Shown: positions 1-7,640 of the stretch, piece by piece | Layout: each line of letters starts with the position of its first letter | Numbering within the stretch: position 1 is the stretch's first letter | Assembly: GCF_024584705.1 (NCBI RefSeq) | Contig: NZ_CP097384.1 | Span: 4,712,001 to 4,776,000 of the forward strand | DNA length: 64,000 nt | DNA from: Blastopirellula sp. J2-11 | Lineage (GTDB): Bacteria > Planctomycetota > Planctomycetia > Pirellulales > Pirellulaceae | Direction: 5' to 3' | Position numbers and translations under genes: made by a program | Notes under the pieces: model-generated | Databases searched by the model: none | Told to the model about the DNA's origin: nothing | Seen by the model: only the letters and a program-made list of their open reading frames with translations

Positions 1-252
1 GCCGCCAAGTGGCTATTGGTCGACGTCAGCAAACAGCAACGAATCGCCGCTCGCGACAAAGCGCTGTCCACCGCATGGAGCTTGGCGCTGCAACTCGCCC
101 TCGGCGCTGAGCCGCCAGAACCGACGCCGATGAATACGCTGACAGGCGCACCCTATCAAATTCGCATCGAACCGCGCCGCGTCGTCGTCGCTGCCGTCGA
201 CGGCAGCGGCGAAGACGAGATCATCGCCCTCCCCCGCTTCACTCAACCGTAA
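1..252 (+). CDS. C-terminal fragment of an unknown protein
   Basis: The reading frame is already open at base 1 (A-A-K-W-L-L-V-D-V) and ends at a TAA at 250-252, so this is the 3' end of a gene whose start lies outside the window. The visible 83 residues hold a basic stretch (KQQRIAARDK), a helical segment (ALSTAWSLALQLALG) and a mixed beta-like C-terminus. No family motif is recognisable. It converges on the cytochrome-like gene on the other strand with only two bases between the stop codons. A TTG at 16 could be read as a start, but the codons before it are open too, so a truncated gene is more likely. Confidence 0.5.
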   Translation, partial: AAKWLLVDVSKQQRIAARDKALSTAWSLALQLALGAEPPEPTPMNTLTGAPYQIRIEPRRVVVAAVDGSGEDEIIALPRFTQP

Positions 253-254
253 TA

Positions 255-1232
255 CTACCGATAGCTGCCGTGGCAATCGGAACAGGCGCCGGCGATCGCG
301 CCGCCTGCTTCGCGCGCCAGAGCGGGGTCGTCATTGGTGACCGCTTTGACCATGTCGAGTGCGGCGTTGTGCATCTTGTCGCAAAAGCCGACATAGTCGT
401 CATCGTCGTAGTAGTCGAAGCCCTCTTGCTTCATCGCTTGCGCGATCGCGGCGATGATCTGCGCTTCGTGCAGGATCTCGGACTTGTTGCTGCGGAATTC
501 GGCCTCACTAGCGACCCACTTCTTCAACTTCTTTTCAAAGCCCATATCTAACCGCTGCATCAACGGCGGGCGATCGGCGATCGACTCCCAGGTCGCATCG
601 GGATCGCCTTCGCTGAAAGCAGGCGAACTGCCGCGCACGAGATCGTCAAGATCGGTGGATCGCTGTTTGACAGCGGCGAACGATTGATCGGTCCCCACTT
701 TGCAAACGTCCGCCGTTTTCCAAAACGCATCGCGAGCGCCCAGCGAAGACTCTTTCCAGCGGACATCCTGCGAAGTTTCGTTGATGATCTCGAACAGCAT
801 CGCCAGCTCGGTAAAGTTGCGACGGCACACGGCGTACCCGCCCCCTTTGAACTCACGAATATTCATCGCGATCGGAGCCAGCTCTAGATTCAGCTGTTTG
901 ACCTCGTCTTGAATCACTTCCGGCGTGATAAAGCTCCAATCTTTGCCGCTCCCTGCCGGGGCTGCGCCGCCGGGACCAGGTGACATCCCGCCGCCTGGAC
1001 CTCCCGACATTCCACCGCTCGACGCAACCATCGCTGGCGTCGCCTTCTGACTGAGCGCTGCAGGGCGTTGCCCGGTCAGCAATTCGCCAAAAACATCCCG
1101 CGAGAAAATGAACGAGGCGCCGGTATTGTCAAAATTGGCTGGCAACTTGGCGCGGCGCTGCGGTTGTTGCGCGGCGGCGGAACCGACGGTAGCAATCGTA
1201 AGCAAGAGAGCGATCAAGCAGGCGTTTCGCAT
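255..1232 (-). CDS. Cytochrome c'-like secreted haem protein
   Basis: The 325-residue product starts with a signal peptide (MRNACLIALLLTIATVGSAAAQ), so it should act outside the cytoplasmic membrane. A Gly/Pro/Met-rich linker (GGMSGGPGGGMSPGPGG) follows, then about 200 residues of predicted helix. It ends in CSDCHGSYR, a single CxxCH haem-binding motif about seven residues from the C-terminus, which is where cytochrome c' family proteins carry theirs. The ATG at 1232 was chosen because the signal peptide begins exactly there; the in-frame upstream extension runs through the 1262-1324 palindrome and looks non-coding. An AAAGGA lies 11 bases upstream. The electron partner is unknown. The gene diverges from apbE across a 184-bp gap. 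Confidence 0.7.
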   Translation of the reverse strand: MRNACLIALLLTIATVGSAAAQQPQRRAKLPANFDNTGASFIFSRDVFGELLTGQRPAALSQKATPAMVASSGGMSGGPGGGMSPGPGGAAPAGSGKDWSFITPEVIQDEVKQLNLELAPIAMNIREFKGGGYAVCRRNFTELAMLFEIINETSQDVRWKESSLGARDAFWKTADVCKVGTDQSFAAVKQRSTDLDDLVRGSSPAFSEGDPDATWESIADRPPLMQRLDMGFEKKLKKWVASEAEFRSNKSEILHEAQIIAAIAQAMKQEGFDYYDDDDYVGFCDKMHNAALDMVKAVTNDDPALAREAGGAIAGACSDCHGSYR

Positions 1233-1261
1233 GACGAAGGAGATCCTTTTCACTGGTGCAA

Positions 1262-1324
1262 GCGAAAAAAGGGGGTCAGGTCCCATTTTCGCGGCGAAAA
1301 TGGGACCTGCCCCCCTTTTTTCGC
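1262..1324. repeat. REP-like palindrome 1
   Basis: A 63-bp near-perfect inverted repeat centred on base 1293. It runs from GCGAAAAAAGGGGGTCAGG through a TTTTCGCGGCGAAAA centre to the complementary arm. It belongs to the same family as the palindromes at 26203, 27022 and 37197, but the inner arm is GGTCCC/GGGACC where the others have GACCCC/GGGGTC, so both strands changed together. It occupies the shared upstream region of two divergent genes. Confidence 0.85.
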
Positions 1325-1416
1325 CGACGCTCCGATTTCGTAGACCGAGAGCGCTATAATCGAAGTATCGACGACGAAACAGTTTTCGGCAAGCAATCGA
1401 ACGTAAAACGCCTCTG

Positions 1417-2565
1417 ATGAATTCTCGTAAAACGAACCGCCGCGACTTTTTACGGGGTAAATCGGCTGTGGATGCGCTCCACGACCTGACATCTGAGCCG
1501 TTACCGCCCCCCAAATCGGTAAAATCGGCGGCTCGCCCCGCTGGCGAAGGAGCCGAATCTGGCGCCGATAGCGAAGCGCCAGAAACCCCCGTCGAGCAGG
1601 ACAGCTATTTGGTCGAAGTCAGCCGCGAAGCGATGGCCTGCACATTCGCCATTTTTTTGAACGCCGGCCAACACCGACTCGGCGCCGAAGCGGCGGTCGC
1701 CGCTCTCGACAAAATTGACGACTACGAAGAACAACTATCGATCTACCGTTCCAGCAGTGAAGCTTCGCGATTGAACGCCGCCGCCGATTTCGCGCCGATC
1801 ACGATCGAACGGGGATTCTTCGATCTGCTCGTTCAAGCCCAACAAATCTACGCCGAAACCGACGGCGCCTTCGACATCACCGCCGGACCGCTCGCTAAGA
1901 TCTGGGGCTTTTATCAGCGCAAAGGTCGCGTGCCTGAAAAAGCGGAACTCGCCGCCGCGCTGGCCAAGGTCGGCAGTCAACATCTGACGCTCAACACGGA
2001 AAACCATTCGGTCTTCTTTGAGCAGTCTGAGATGGAAATCAATCTCGGCGGCATCGGCAAAGGGTATGCGCTCGACCGCGTGAGCGAATTTCTGATCCAA
2101 CAAGGAGTCGACAACTTTCTGTTCCACGGCGGAACCAGCAGCGTCTTGGCCCGCGGGGCACGACTGCTCGGCGACACCGTCGGGTGGCGCGTCGGCGTAC
2201 CGCATCCCTATCTGCCCGGCAAACGAATCGGCGAAGTCGTGCTGCAAAACGAAGCGCTCGGAACCTCCGGCGCCGCGCATCAAACCTTCATCGAAGGAGG
2301 CCGCAGCTACGGCCATGTCCTGGATCCCCGTACCGGCTGGCCCGCCGAAGGCGTGCTGTCGACCACGATCGTCGCGCCGACCGCGGCACTCTCGGATGCG
2401 CTCTCGACCGCCTGCTTTGTCATGGGCCCCGAACGAACCGCCGCCTACTGCGAAAAGCATCCGGAAGTAGGCGTGCTGTTTGCGATGCAAGGGACGCGGC
2501 GGAATACGTTTGAGCTGCGGTTTTGCGGGGCGATTGAAGAGAAGTTTGTGCGGGAAGAAGCGTAA
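1417..2565 (+). CDS. apbE: ApbE-family FAD:protein FMN transferase
   Basis: The 382-residue product matches the ApbE fold. ApbE enzymes use FAD and Mg2+ to attach FMN to threonines of NqrB/RnfG-type flavoproteins. Family features visible are MACTFAIFL near residue 70, DGAFDITAGPLAKIWGF near 150, the glycine-rich EINLGGIGKGYALD near 210, and HVLDPRTGWPAEGV followed by a D-A-L-S-T-A-CF segment near 305-335 (metal and FAD site). The N-terminus has RRDFLRG, which resembles a twin-arginine motif, but no hydrophobic stretch follows; instead there is a low-complexity linker up to residue 60. Export is therefore uncertain. No ApbE substrate gene is nearby. Confidence 0.88.
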   Translation: MNSRKTNRRDFLRGKSAVDALHDLTSEPLPPPKSVKSAARPAGEGAESGADSEAPETPVEQDSYLVEVSREAMACTFAIFLNAGQHRLGAEAAVAALDKIDDYEEQLSIYRSSSEASRLNAAADFAPITIERGFFDLLVQAQQIYAETDGAFDITAGPLAKIWGFYQRKGRVPEKAELAAALAKVGSQHLTLNTENHSVFFEQSEMEINLGGIGKGYALDRVSEFLIQQGVDNFLFHGGTSSVLARGARLLGDTVGWRVGVPHPYLPGKRIGEVVLQNEALGTSGAAHQTFIEGGRSYGHVLDPRTGWPAEGVLSTTIVAPTAALSDALSTACFVMGPERTAAYCEKHPEVGVLFAMQGTRRNTFELRFCGAIEEKFVREEA

Positions 2566-2628
2566 CGCGGCCATGAAGACTCGCCCGATAAGGTACGATC
2601 GCATTCGCCAGGCCGTCACCGGTTTACC

Positions 2629-3120
2629 GTGGTCATTCCCCGGATGAAACATTTGATTTCGATCCGAATCGCCTCCGCCGCGGAACGAGAGCAAGTTCGG
2701 TCAATAAGAGATCGAGCTTTCGTATCTGTTCGCACGGTCTACTCGCCTACAGAAACGGCCACTCCAAAATCCACGTCGCAGGAAACGGCTCGAATCGATG
2801 CGATCGCGTCCATTCAGGGTCTGGACGCCGGCGTCATCGGTCTTTATTCAGATGGTCCGCAACTGCGGATAACCGGTCTCGGCGTGCTTCCAGCGCTCCG
2901 TAAACGGGGAGTTGCCTCTGGTCTCCTGAATTTCGCGGAGCGAGTTGCAATAGAACGGGATTGCAGGACACTAGGATTGTTCACAATTCTTGAAACGGGC
3001 AACGTGGAATTTTTTTTACGGTTAAGTTTCGCCATCGTGGATGAGCAACTCGCCAATTGGTGCGAAAGCGACCGTTTCGACGCTTTGCACGAAGTTGAAA
3101 TGAGGCGGGACGTTCGGTAA
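2629..3120 (+). CDS. GNAT-family N-acetyltransferase
   Basis: The 163-residue protein has the acetyl-CoA binding motif A of GNAT enzymes: ITGLGVLPALRKRGVASGLL (residues about 84-103), with the pyrophosphate-binding R/K-x-x-G-x-G/A loop as RKRGVA. A later ETGNVEFFLRLSF segment fits motif B. The substrate cannot be read from the sequence. The frame opens with a GTG at 2629; an ATG at 2644 (MKHLISIRIASAAE) is an equally plausible start, because the first GNAT beta strand (ISIRIAS) lies after it. It stands 63 bases after apbE. Confidence 0.75.
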   Translation: MVIPRMKHLISIRIASAAEREQVRSIRDRAFVSVRTVYSPTETATPKSTSQETARIDAIASIQGLDAGVIGLYSDGPQLRITGLGVLPALRKRGVASGLLNFAERVAIERDCRTLGLFTILETGNVEFFLRLSFAIVDEQLANWCESDRFDALHEVEMRRDVR

Positions 3121-3301
3121 CAATGCGAGATATTCCGACACTGCTGTTACGGCTTTACTTCATCCTTAGAAAGATGATCAGCTCGACGAAATATTCTTTC
3201 GGGCGATCAATCGCAATTCCATCTTCGCTCGGTACAAGCGACTGCAAGCCGAGAGGTCCAGGCCTCGGTATTCCTATCACCATTCCAGCGAAACGAAAAA
3301 C

Positions 3302-3628
3302 ATGATCGTCACCACAGGCAACGAAATCGCCGGCTACCAGATCGTCGAGTACCGCGGCGTCATCCGTGGAATCGTAGTGCGATCGACAGGGATTGCCCGC
3401 GGTTTGATTGGAGGCATCCGCTCGATCGGCGGCGGCAATATTCCCGAGTATGCCGACGTCTGCGAAGAAGCGCGGCAGCATGCCTACGAACTGATGCTGC
3501 AGCACGCGCAGGAAGCGGGCGCCGATGCAGTCATTGGGATGCGCTATGACGCGACCGAATTTATGCAAGGCGCGACGGAAGTGCTTGCTTATGGGACCGC
3601 TGTAAAGATTCAACCGGTCCACTTCTAA
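3302..3628 (+). CDS. YbjQ-family (UPF0145) protein
   Basis: A complete 108-residue member of the YbjQ/UPF0145 family, of the usual length. Recognisable parts are the opening TTGNEIAGYQIVEYRGVIRGIVVRS, the RSIGGGNIPEYADVCEEAR segment and the conserved EAGADAVIGMRYDATEF stretch. The family forms small pentameric assemblies of unknown function, and some members are described as heavy-metal-binding-like on domain grounds only. There are no metal-binding cysteines here. The next gene begins 30 bases downstream and the two may be co-transcribed. Confidence 0.85.
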   Translation: MIVTTGNEIAGYQIVEYRGVIRGIVVRSTGIARGLIGGIRSIGGGNIPEYADVCEEARQHAYELMLQHAQEAGADAVIGMRYDATEFMQGATEVLAYGTAVKIQPVHF

Positions 3629-3658
3629 ATTCCGTCGCCCACTTAGAGACCAAGTCGC

Positions 3659-4297
3659 ATGAATCCGAAAGTGAATGAGTATCTGAAAAACGCCAAGTTG
3701 TGGCCGCAAGAACTGCGGGCCCTGCGAAAGATCATTCTCGCCAGCGAACTGGCCGAGGATTTTAAATGGCGCAGTCCTTGTTATACGTATCAGGGGAGCA
3801 ATGTGCTGATCATCGGCGAGTTGAAAGCTTGCTGCACGCTTGGCTTTCTGAAAGGTTCACTCCTCAAGGATCCGCATGGCGTTTTGACCAAGCCTGGCGA
3901 AAATTCACGAGCGGCCCGCATGATGTCGTTCACCCATGTGGGCGAAGTCACAAAAGCGAAATCGATCCTGCAGGCCTATATTCAGGAAGCGATTGAAATC
4001 GAAAAAGCTGGCTTGAAAGTTGATTTCGAGCAGAATCGAGAGATGGATATTCCCGTTGAACTTCAACAGAAATGGCGAGAAAATCCGTCGTTCAAAACGG
4101 CCTTTGATGCATTGACCCCGGGACGACAACGAGGCTATCTCCTCCACTTCACCGCCGCCAAACAATCCCCAACCCGGGAATCGCGGATTGAAAAAGCGAC
4201 TCCGCGAATTCTCGCCGGCAAAGGGCTCGAGGATTGTATTTGCGGGCTATCAAAAAAAATGCCGCGATGCGACGGATCGCACAAGGGGAATCGCTAA
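3659..4297 (+). CDS. DUF1801/YdeI-like protein with CDGSH-like C-terminus
   Basis: The 212-residue protein begins with a DUF1801-type domain (about residues 1-120: KLWPQELRALRKII, then DFKWRSPCYTYQGSNV), followed by the OmdA/YdeI-like helical segment with LTPGRQRGYLLHF (about 140-160). It ends with CICGLSKKMPRCDGSH, which fits the CDGSH iron-sulfur pattern C-x-C-x2-S-x3-P-x-C-D-G-S-H. In CDGSH proteins the three Cys and one His bind a [2Fe-2S] cluster. The start ATG at 3659 gives the standard family N-terminus. Function is unknown; cluster binding is an inference from the motif. Confidence 0.78.
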   Translation: MNPKVNEYLKNAKLWPQELRALRKIILASELAEDFKWRSPCYTYQGSNVLIIGELKACCTLGFLKGSLLKDPHGVLTKPGENSRAARMMSFTHVGEVTKAKSILQAYIQEAIEIEKAGLKVDFEQNREMDIPVELQQKWRENPSFKTAFDALTPGRQRGYLLHFTAAKQSPTRESRIEKATPRILAGKGLEDCICGLSKKMPRCDGSHKGNR

Positions 4298-4381
4298 AGG
4301 GAACGCTCGTCGCTTCCGCAGAGATCGTAGTATAAAGCGGCGGCGTGATTTTACTCGATAAGCTGCAAGCTGCAATTCATG

Positions 4382-6112
4382 TTAATCCCACCACCAAGCT
4401 TCCGCCTCCATCTTCGGCGGGACGACGCTTCCTTTGAGATCAGCGTCGAGCACGCCGTATTCGTCGAGCTTGAAGTTTTCGTCGGTGATAAACTTCGAAG
4501 CGTCGACGCGGACGCCGCCGCTGACGCCGGCGATGATATGTTTTTTGTTGATCACTTTGTGGTTCATGATCGTTTCGACTTCTTTGGCGACCAGCAAGCG
4601 TTCGGGACGATAGCGGCCTTCGACGCCGAAATAAGTCTGTCCCCAATCGCCGCGTGAGGCCAGCGATTCTTTCTCGATGATCGCCGCGACCAACGTCAAA
4701 TCAAAGACGTTTTGCAGTTCGGCGTAGATCGGATATTTTTGCGAGAGCGCTTCGTAATGCTTGGTGAAATTGTGGGCGAAGGTTTCGTTGAGCGTGCTGC
4801 TTTTGCCGGTATGGATCCGTTCTCCATCTTTGGCCAGCATCTCGTTCTCGCTCAGCACTTGAACGCCGGGGCCGCGGATTTCAAAAATGTCACGCGACTT
4901 GGTTGTCGCGACGGCCGAATAGTTGAGCGCGAACCACCAACGCAACACGTCCATCGGCGGCGGAGTTTCGTCAGGCCCCAGTTCGACCATCGACAGATAG
5001 CTGGGAACGTCGAGCGTTCCTTCTTCTAAGCCCATGCCGATCCGTTTCATGTGATAGTCGGCCTCGACCAGGATCCGCGCGACGTGCGTATCGGCGTCGA
5101 CCCCGTAGACTTCGATCTCTTGTTTGCCGAGCGTTTGACGCAAATCATCGAGCCATTTGTCCCGCTGTCGCGGGTTGAGACTCTTCTCGCCTGACTTTTT
5201 CAAAAAGTCTTGCGTCGCCGCGAGTCGTTCTTGATAGGGAGTAATCGAGCAGCCATAGCGTCCCATTTCGCGTTGTGCGTTACGCATGACGACGACCAGA
5301 TCGTCCAAACGCAACGTAGGACGTTGCGTCTCGATGTTGACGACGCGACCTTCGGCGTTGGGCGCCCAATTGCCGGCAGGTCCGGCGATCACGACATCGC
5401 CGGTCTCTGGGTAGACCAGGACGTATTTTACTTTGTAGATCCCGGCAAGTCGCACCATCTCGCCATCCAACGGTTCGCCGGCCGCCATCTTCAGATGAAC
5501 TTCCCGCTCCAAACGATTCAGCGAGATTTTGCGAAGCGGCGAGCTAACCGCGGCGCGACGATTGCCCGAGTCGCTCGAGGTCGCTTCACGGATCAGCTCT
5601 AAACGTCCCGACCGATCACGTAGTTCGGCGCGTTGCAGCGTTCCTTTGGAATCGACATAAACGCCGCTTTCAAACGGCGCGATCGCGCCCGGACCGCCCA
5701 ACAGATCCCATGTTTCTGGTTGGATCGTCGTCGTGATTAAATCAATGAGCTGATCGAAGTCGGGCTCGACCCCTCCTCCCATCGCCCCCGGTCGGGCGGT
5801 CAACGGCTTCTCGAGCCCAATCAACGTTTCGGTTCGGTATTGATCGCTGGCGATCGAGCGAGCGCTCGAGATCGCAGCTTGCTTGGCGCCGCCAGCCGCC
5901 TGAGCGCGAGCCAAACGAGCGTACATCTGATCACGCTGTTCGACGGTTTTCGCTTTTTTAGCGAGATCGATCGCCGGCGGAAATTCGCCGGCCACCAGCA
6001 ACGCGTCAAAGTCGGCCATCATCGGATCAGGCCCTGCCCCCCACACAGCCGGAGCATGGCCCCAGGTGACGACCATCGTGAGCAGCAATGTGAGGGGAAA
6101 AAGCCGAGACAT
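4382..6112 (-). CDS. DUF1598-type secreted planctomycete protein
   Basis: A 576-residue exported protein with a signal peptide (MSRLFPLTLLLTMVVTWGHAPAVWGAG). After a helical, TPR-like first 100 residues there is a long conserved domain (from DFDQLIDLITTTIQPETWD to about residue 540) that I recognise as DUF1598, known essentially from planctomycetes. The segment DLLGGPGAIAPFESGVYVD is typical. No enzymatic motif is visible and the role is unknown. Upstream and downstream genes are unrelated and separately oriented, so it is probably monocistronic. Confidence 0.7.
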   Translation of the reverse strand: MSRLFPLTLLLTMVVTWGHAPAVWGAGPDPMMADFDALLVAGEFPPAIDLAKKAKTVEQRDQMYARLARAQAAGGAKQAAISSARSIASDQYRTETLIGLEKPLTARPGAMGGGVEPDFDQLIDLITTTIQPETWDLLGGPGAIAPFESGVYVDSKGTLQRAELRDRSGRLELIREATSSDSGNRRAAVSSPLRKISLNRLEREVHLKMAAGEPLDGEMVRLAGIYKVKYVLVYPETGDVVIAGPAGNWAPNAEGRVVNIETQRPTLRLDDLVVVMRNAQREMGRYGCSITPYQERLAATQDFLKKSGEKSLNPRQRDKWLDDLRQTLGKQEIEVYGVDADTHVARILVEADYHMKRIGMGLEEGTLDVPSYLSMVELGPDETPPPMDVLRWWFALNYSAVATTKSRDIFEIRGPGVQVLSENEMLAKDGERIHTGKSSTLNETFAHNFTKHYEALSQKYPIYAELQNVFDLTLVAAIIEKESLASRGDWGQTYFGVEGRYRPERLLVAKEVETIMNHKVINKKHIIAGVSGGVRVDASKFITDENFKLDEYGVLDADLKGSVVPPKMEAEAWWWD

Positions 6113-6297
6113 GGCGTTTCTCTCAATTCAACGAGGAGCGCGACAAGGCGCTAAGGCGAAGCGGACAAGTTCGAGCGAATCTGGACCCAACCGAAAGGGG
6201 GACCACGACCGACTTCTCTTTATTGTCAACCGTTTGACAGTCGAGTCAATGAACCAGATGCAGAATCTGCGACAAGAATGAAGGGACGCAAGAAATA

Positions 6298-6331
6298 AAA
6301 GAACCGCTTACCAAGCGGCAAGCGGTTCTTT
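6298..6331 (-). terminator. Rho-independent terminator of the Cys-rich gene
   Basis: A 12-bp perfect stem (AAAGAACCGCTT / AAGCGGTTCTTT) with a 10-base loop lies 34 bases after the stop codon of the Cys-rich gene. Read on the minus strand it is followed by a T-rich tract (TTTTATTTCTT). The flanking A/T pairs would allow some activity in the other direction too, but no gene reads into it from that side. Confidence 0.75.
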
Positions 6332-6364
6332 CTAAGTTTCGGACGGGCCTACTGTTGTGGGCAA

Positions 6365-6847
6365 TTAGCCACAGCAGGTCGGTTCCGGAGCGCAGCAGGT
6401 CGGCTCACAGCAAGACGATCGCTTGCAGTGATTGAACAGACGCTTCAGGAAGCAAGGCTTCTTGCAGCAAGGTTCGCAGCACGACGGCTCAGGAGCGCAG
6501 CAAGTCGGTTCCGGAGCACAGCAGGTCGGCTCGGGAGCGCAACAGGTCGGTTCCGGGGCACAGCAGGTCGGCTCGGCGCCGCAGCAGCTCGATTCGCAGC
6601 ACTTCGGCTTGCAGCACGAAGCAAGTTTCGCACGCAGCTTGCCAAACAAGCCCATGCGGCAGCTACAGGGATCACAAGGATCGCAACAGCTAGGTTCGGG
6701 GGCACAACAGGTCGGTTCCGGCGCGCAGCAGGTCGGCTCGCAACCGCAACCGTGGTGGCCAAACAGGCCCGCTTCGGCGTTGGCGGCAACGACAGCAAAG
6801 ATCGAAGCGACAACCAAAAACGCCGGGAGAACAAGACGGCTCTTCAT
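6365..6847 (-). CDS. Secreted Cys-Cys repeat protein
   Basis: A 160-residue exported protein: signal peptide [26 protein letters not shown], then an almost uninterrupted array of the heptad APEPTCC and variants ([19 protein letters not shown]). Two short basic, cysteine-poor inserts ([12 protein letters not shown] and [11 protein letters not shown]) break the array. Cysteine pairs make up over a quarter of the mature chain, which suggests a disulfide-cross-linked or metal-binding extracytoplasmic structural protein; this is inference. The ATG at 6847 was chosen over the upstream in-frame start because it begins the signal peptide and has a GGAG ten bases before it. A terminator follows. Confidence 0.75.
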   Translation of the reverse strand: MKSRLVLPAFLVVASIFAVVAANAEAGLFGHHGCGCEPTCCAPEPTCCAPEPSCCDPCDPCSCRMGLFGKLRAKLASCCKPKCCESSCCGAEPTCCAPEPTCCAPEPTCCAPEPTCCAPEPSCCEPCCKKPCFLKRLFNHCKRSSCCEPTCCAPEPTCCG

Positions 6848-6874
6848 CTGTGAGAACTCCAAATGTCTCGACAA

Positions 6875-7246
6875 AAAAACTAAAACGGCTCTTGCGGCGC
6901 CAGCGTCTCAATAGCAAACAAACTATGAGACCCGCCAGCTTGCAGAGATTACCTACTCGTCCAGTGATGAACGCTATCAGATGCTATCGTCCTCCCAGGA
7001 CGCCCAGGTTAACCACACCGCTCTCTTTTCGTGAACGGATTTCTTTTCCCGGTCCGAACGTACCGGACGTCACGATTATCCGATGCAAATCCCCTGAAAG
7101 GAGCAACTTACGGAGCTGTTTCCCCTTCTCAACCCCCTGTTCGCACGCGTCCAATCCTGCCGAACCCATTTCGCGACCTACCTTTTTGCATGCTTTGCCC
7201 TTTCGAAGGGGCAATGGGGCAACCACGGCACAGCAGGAGTGCGAAC
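6875..7246. other. Intergenic region upstream of two divergent genes
   Basis: This stretch of about 370 bases separates the divergent Cys-rich and Hpt genes and should carry both promoters. I see no RNA gene and no convincing ORF. An 18-bp near-palindrome (7196-7213, TGCCCTTTCGAAGGGGCA) sits 33 bases before the Hpt start and is followed by a partial direct repeat GGGGCAATGGGGCAA. It could be an operator, but nothing identifies a regulator. Confidence 0.4.
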
Positions 7247-7585
7247 ATGACCATTCAATCCAGCAGCGAACCGCTCTATTCCGAACTGGGAGATGATCCC
7301 GACTTGGCGGAAATCGTCGAAATGTTCGTTGACGAGATGCCTGACCGAATCGAATCGATGCTGAATTGCGTCGACAAGAATGACTGGGACGGTCTCGGCC
7401 GAATCGCGCATCAACTAAAAGGGGCCGCCGGCAGCTATGGCTTCGGCCAGATCACCCCCTACGCCGCTCAACTCGAGCACGACTGCCGCAGTCAGGCAAG
7501 CGACGAAGCGATGATCGCTTCGTTTCGCGAACTCGCCGTAGTATGCCGCCGAATTCGCGGCGGCGCACCTAGCACGAAGTATTGA
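7247..7585 (+). CDS. Hpt-domain histidine phosphotransfer protein
   Basis: A stand-alone 112-residue Hpt protein. The conserved phospho-accepting histidine is in HQLKGAAGSYGFGQI (about residue 50). The rest forms the expected four-helix bundle: EIVEMFVDEMPDRIESML before it, and AAQLEHDCR and FRELAVVCRRI after it. Hpt proteins relay phosphate between hybrid kinases and response regulators. The ATG at 7247 has an AGGAG at 7235-7239 and gives the usual Hpt length; the in-frame upstream extension is not family-like. No kinase or response regulator is adjacent, so partners must be elsewhere. Confidence 0.85.
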   Translation: MTIQSSSEPLYSELGDDPDLAEIVEMFVDEMPDRIESMLNCVDKNDWDGLGRIAHQLKGAAGSYGFGQITPYAAQLEHDCRSQASDEAMIASFRELAVVCRRIRGGAPSTKY

Positions 7586-7640
7586 ATCGGACGAGAAACG
7601 GCAAAAACTTGCCGATCAAATCGACTTTGCGCCGTTACGC

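Noticed and set aside
1735-2694. 319-codon minus-strand frame opposite apbE
   Set aside because: It lies wholly opposite a well-supported gene and has no recognisable domain; it is a codon-bias shadow.
3123-3305. 60-codon frame between the GNAT and ybjQ genes
   Set aside because: No ribosome site, overlaps the ybjQ start, and no protein-like pattern.
7196-7213. 18-bp near-palindrome as a named operator
   Set aside because: It is symmetrical, but matches no operator consensus I can name; recorded only in the intergenic note.
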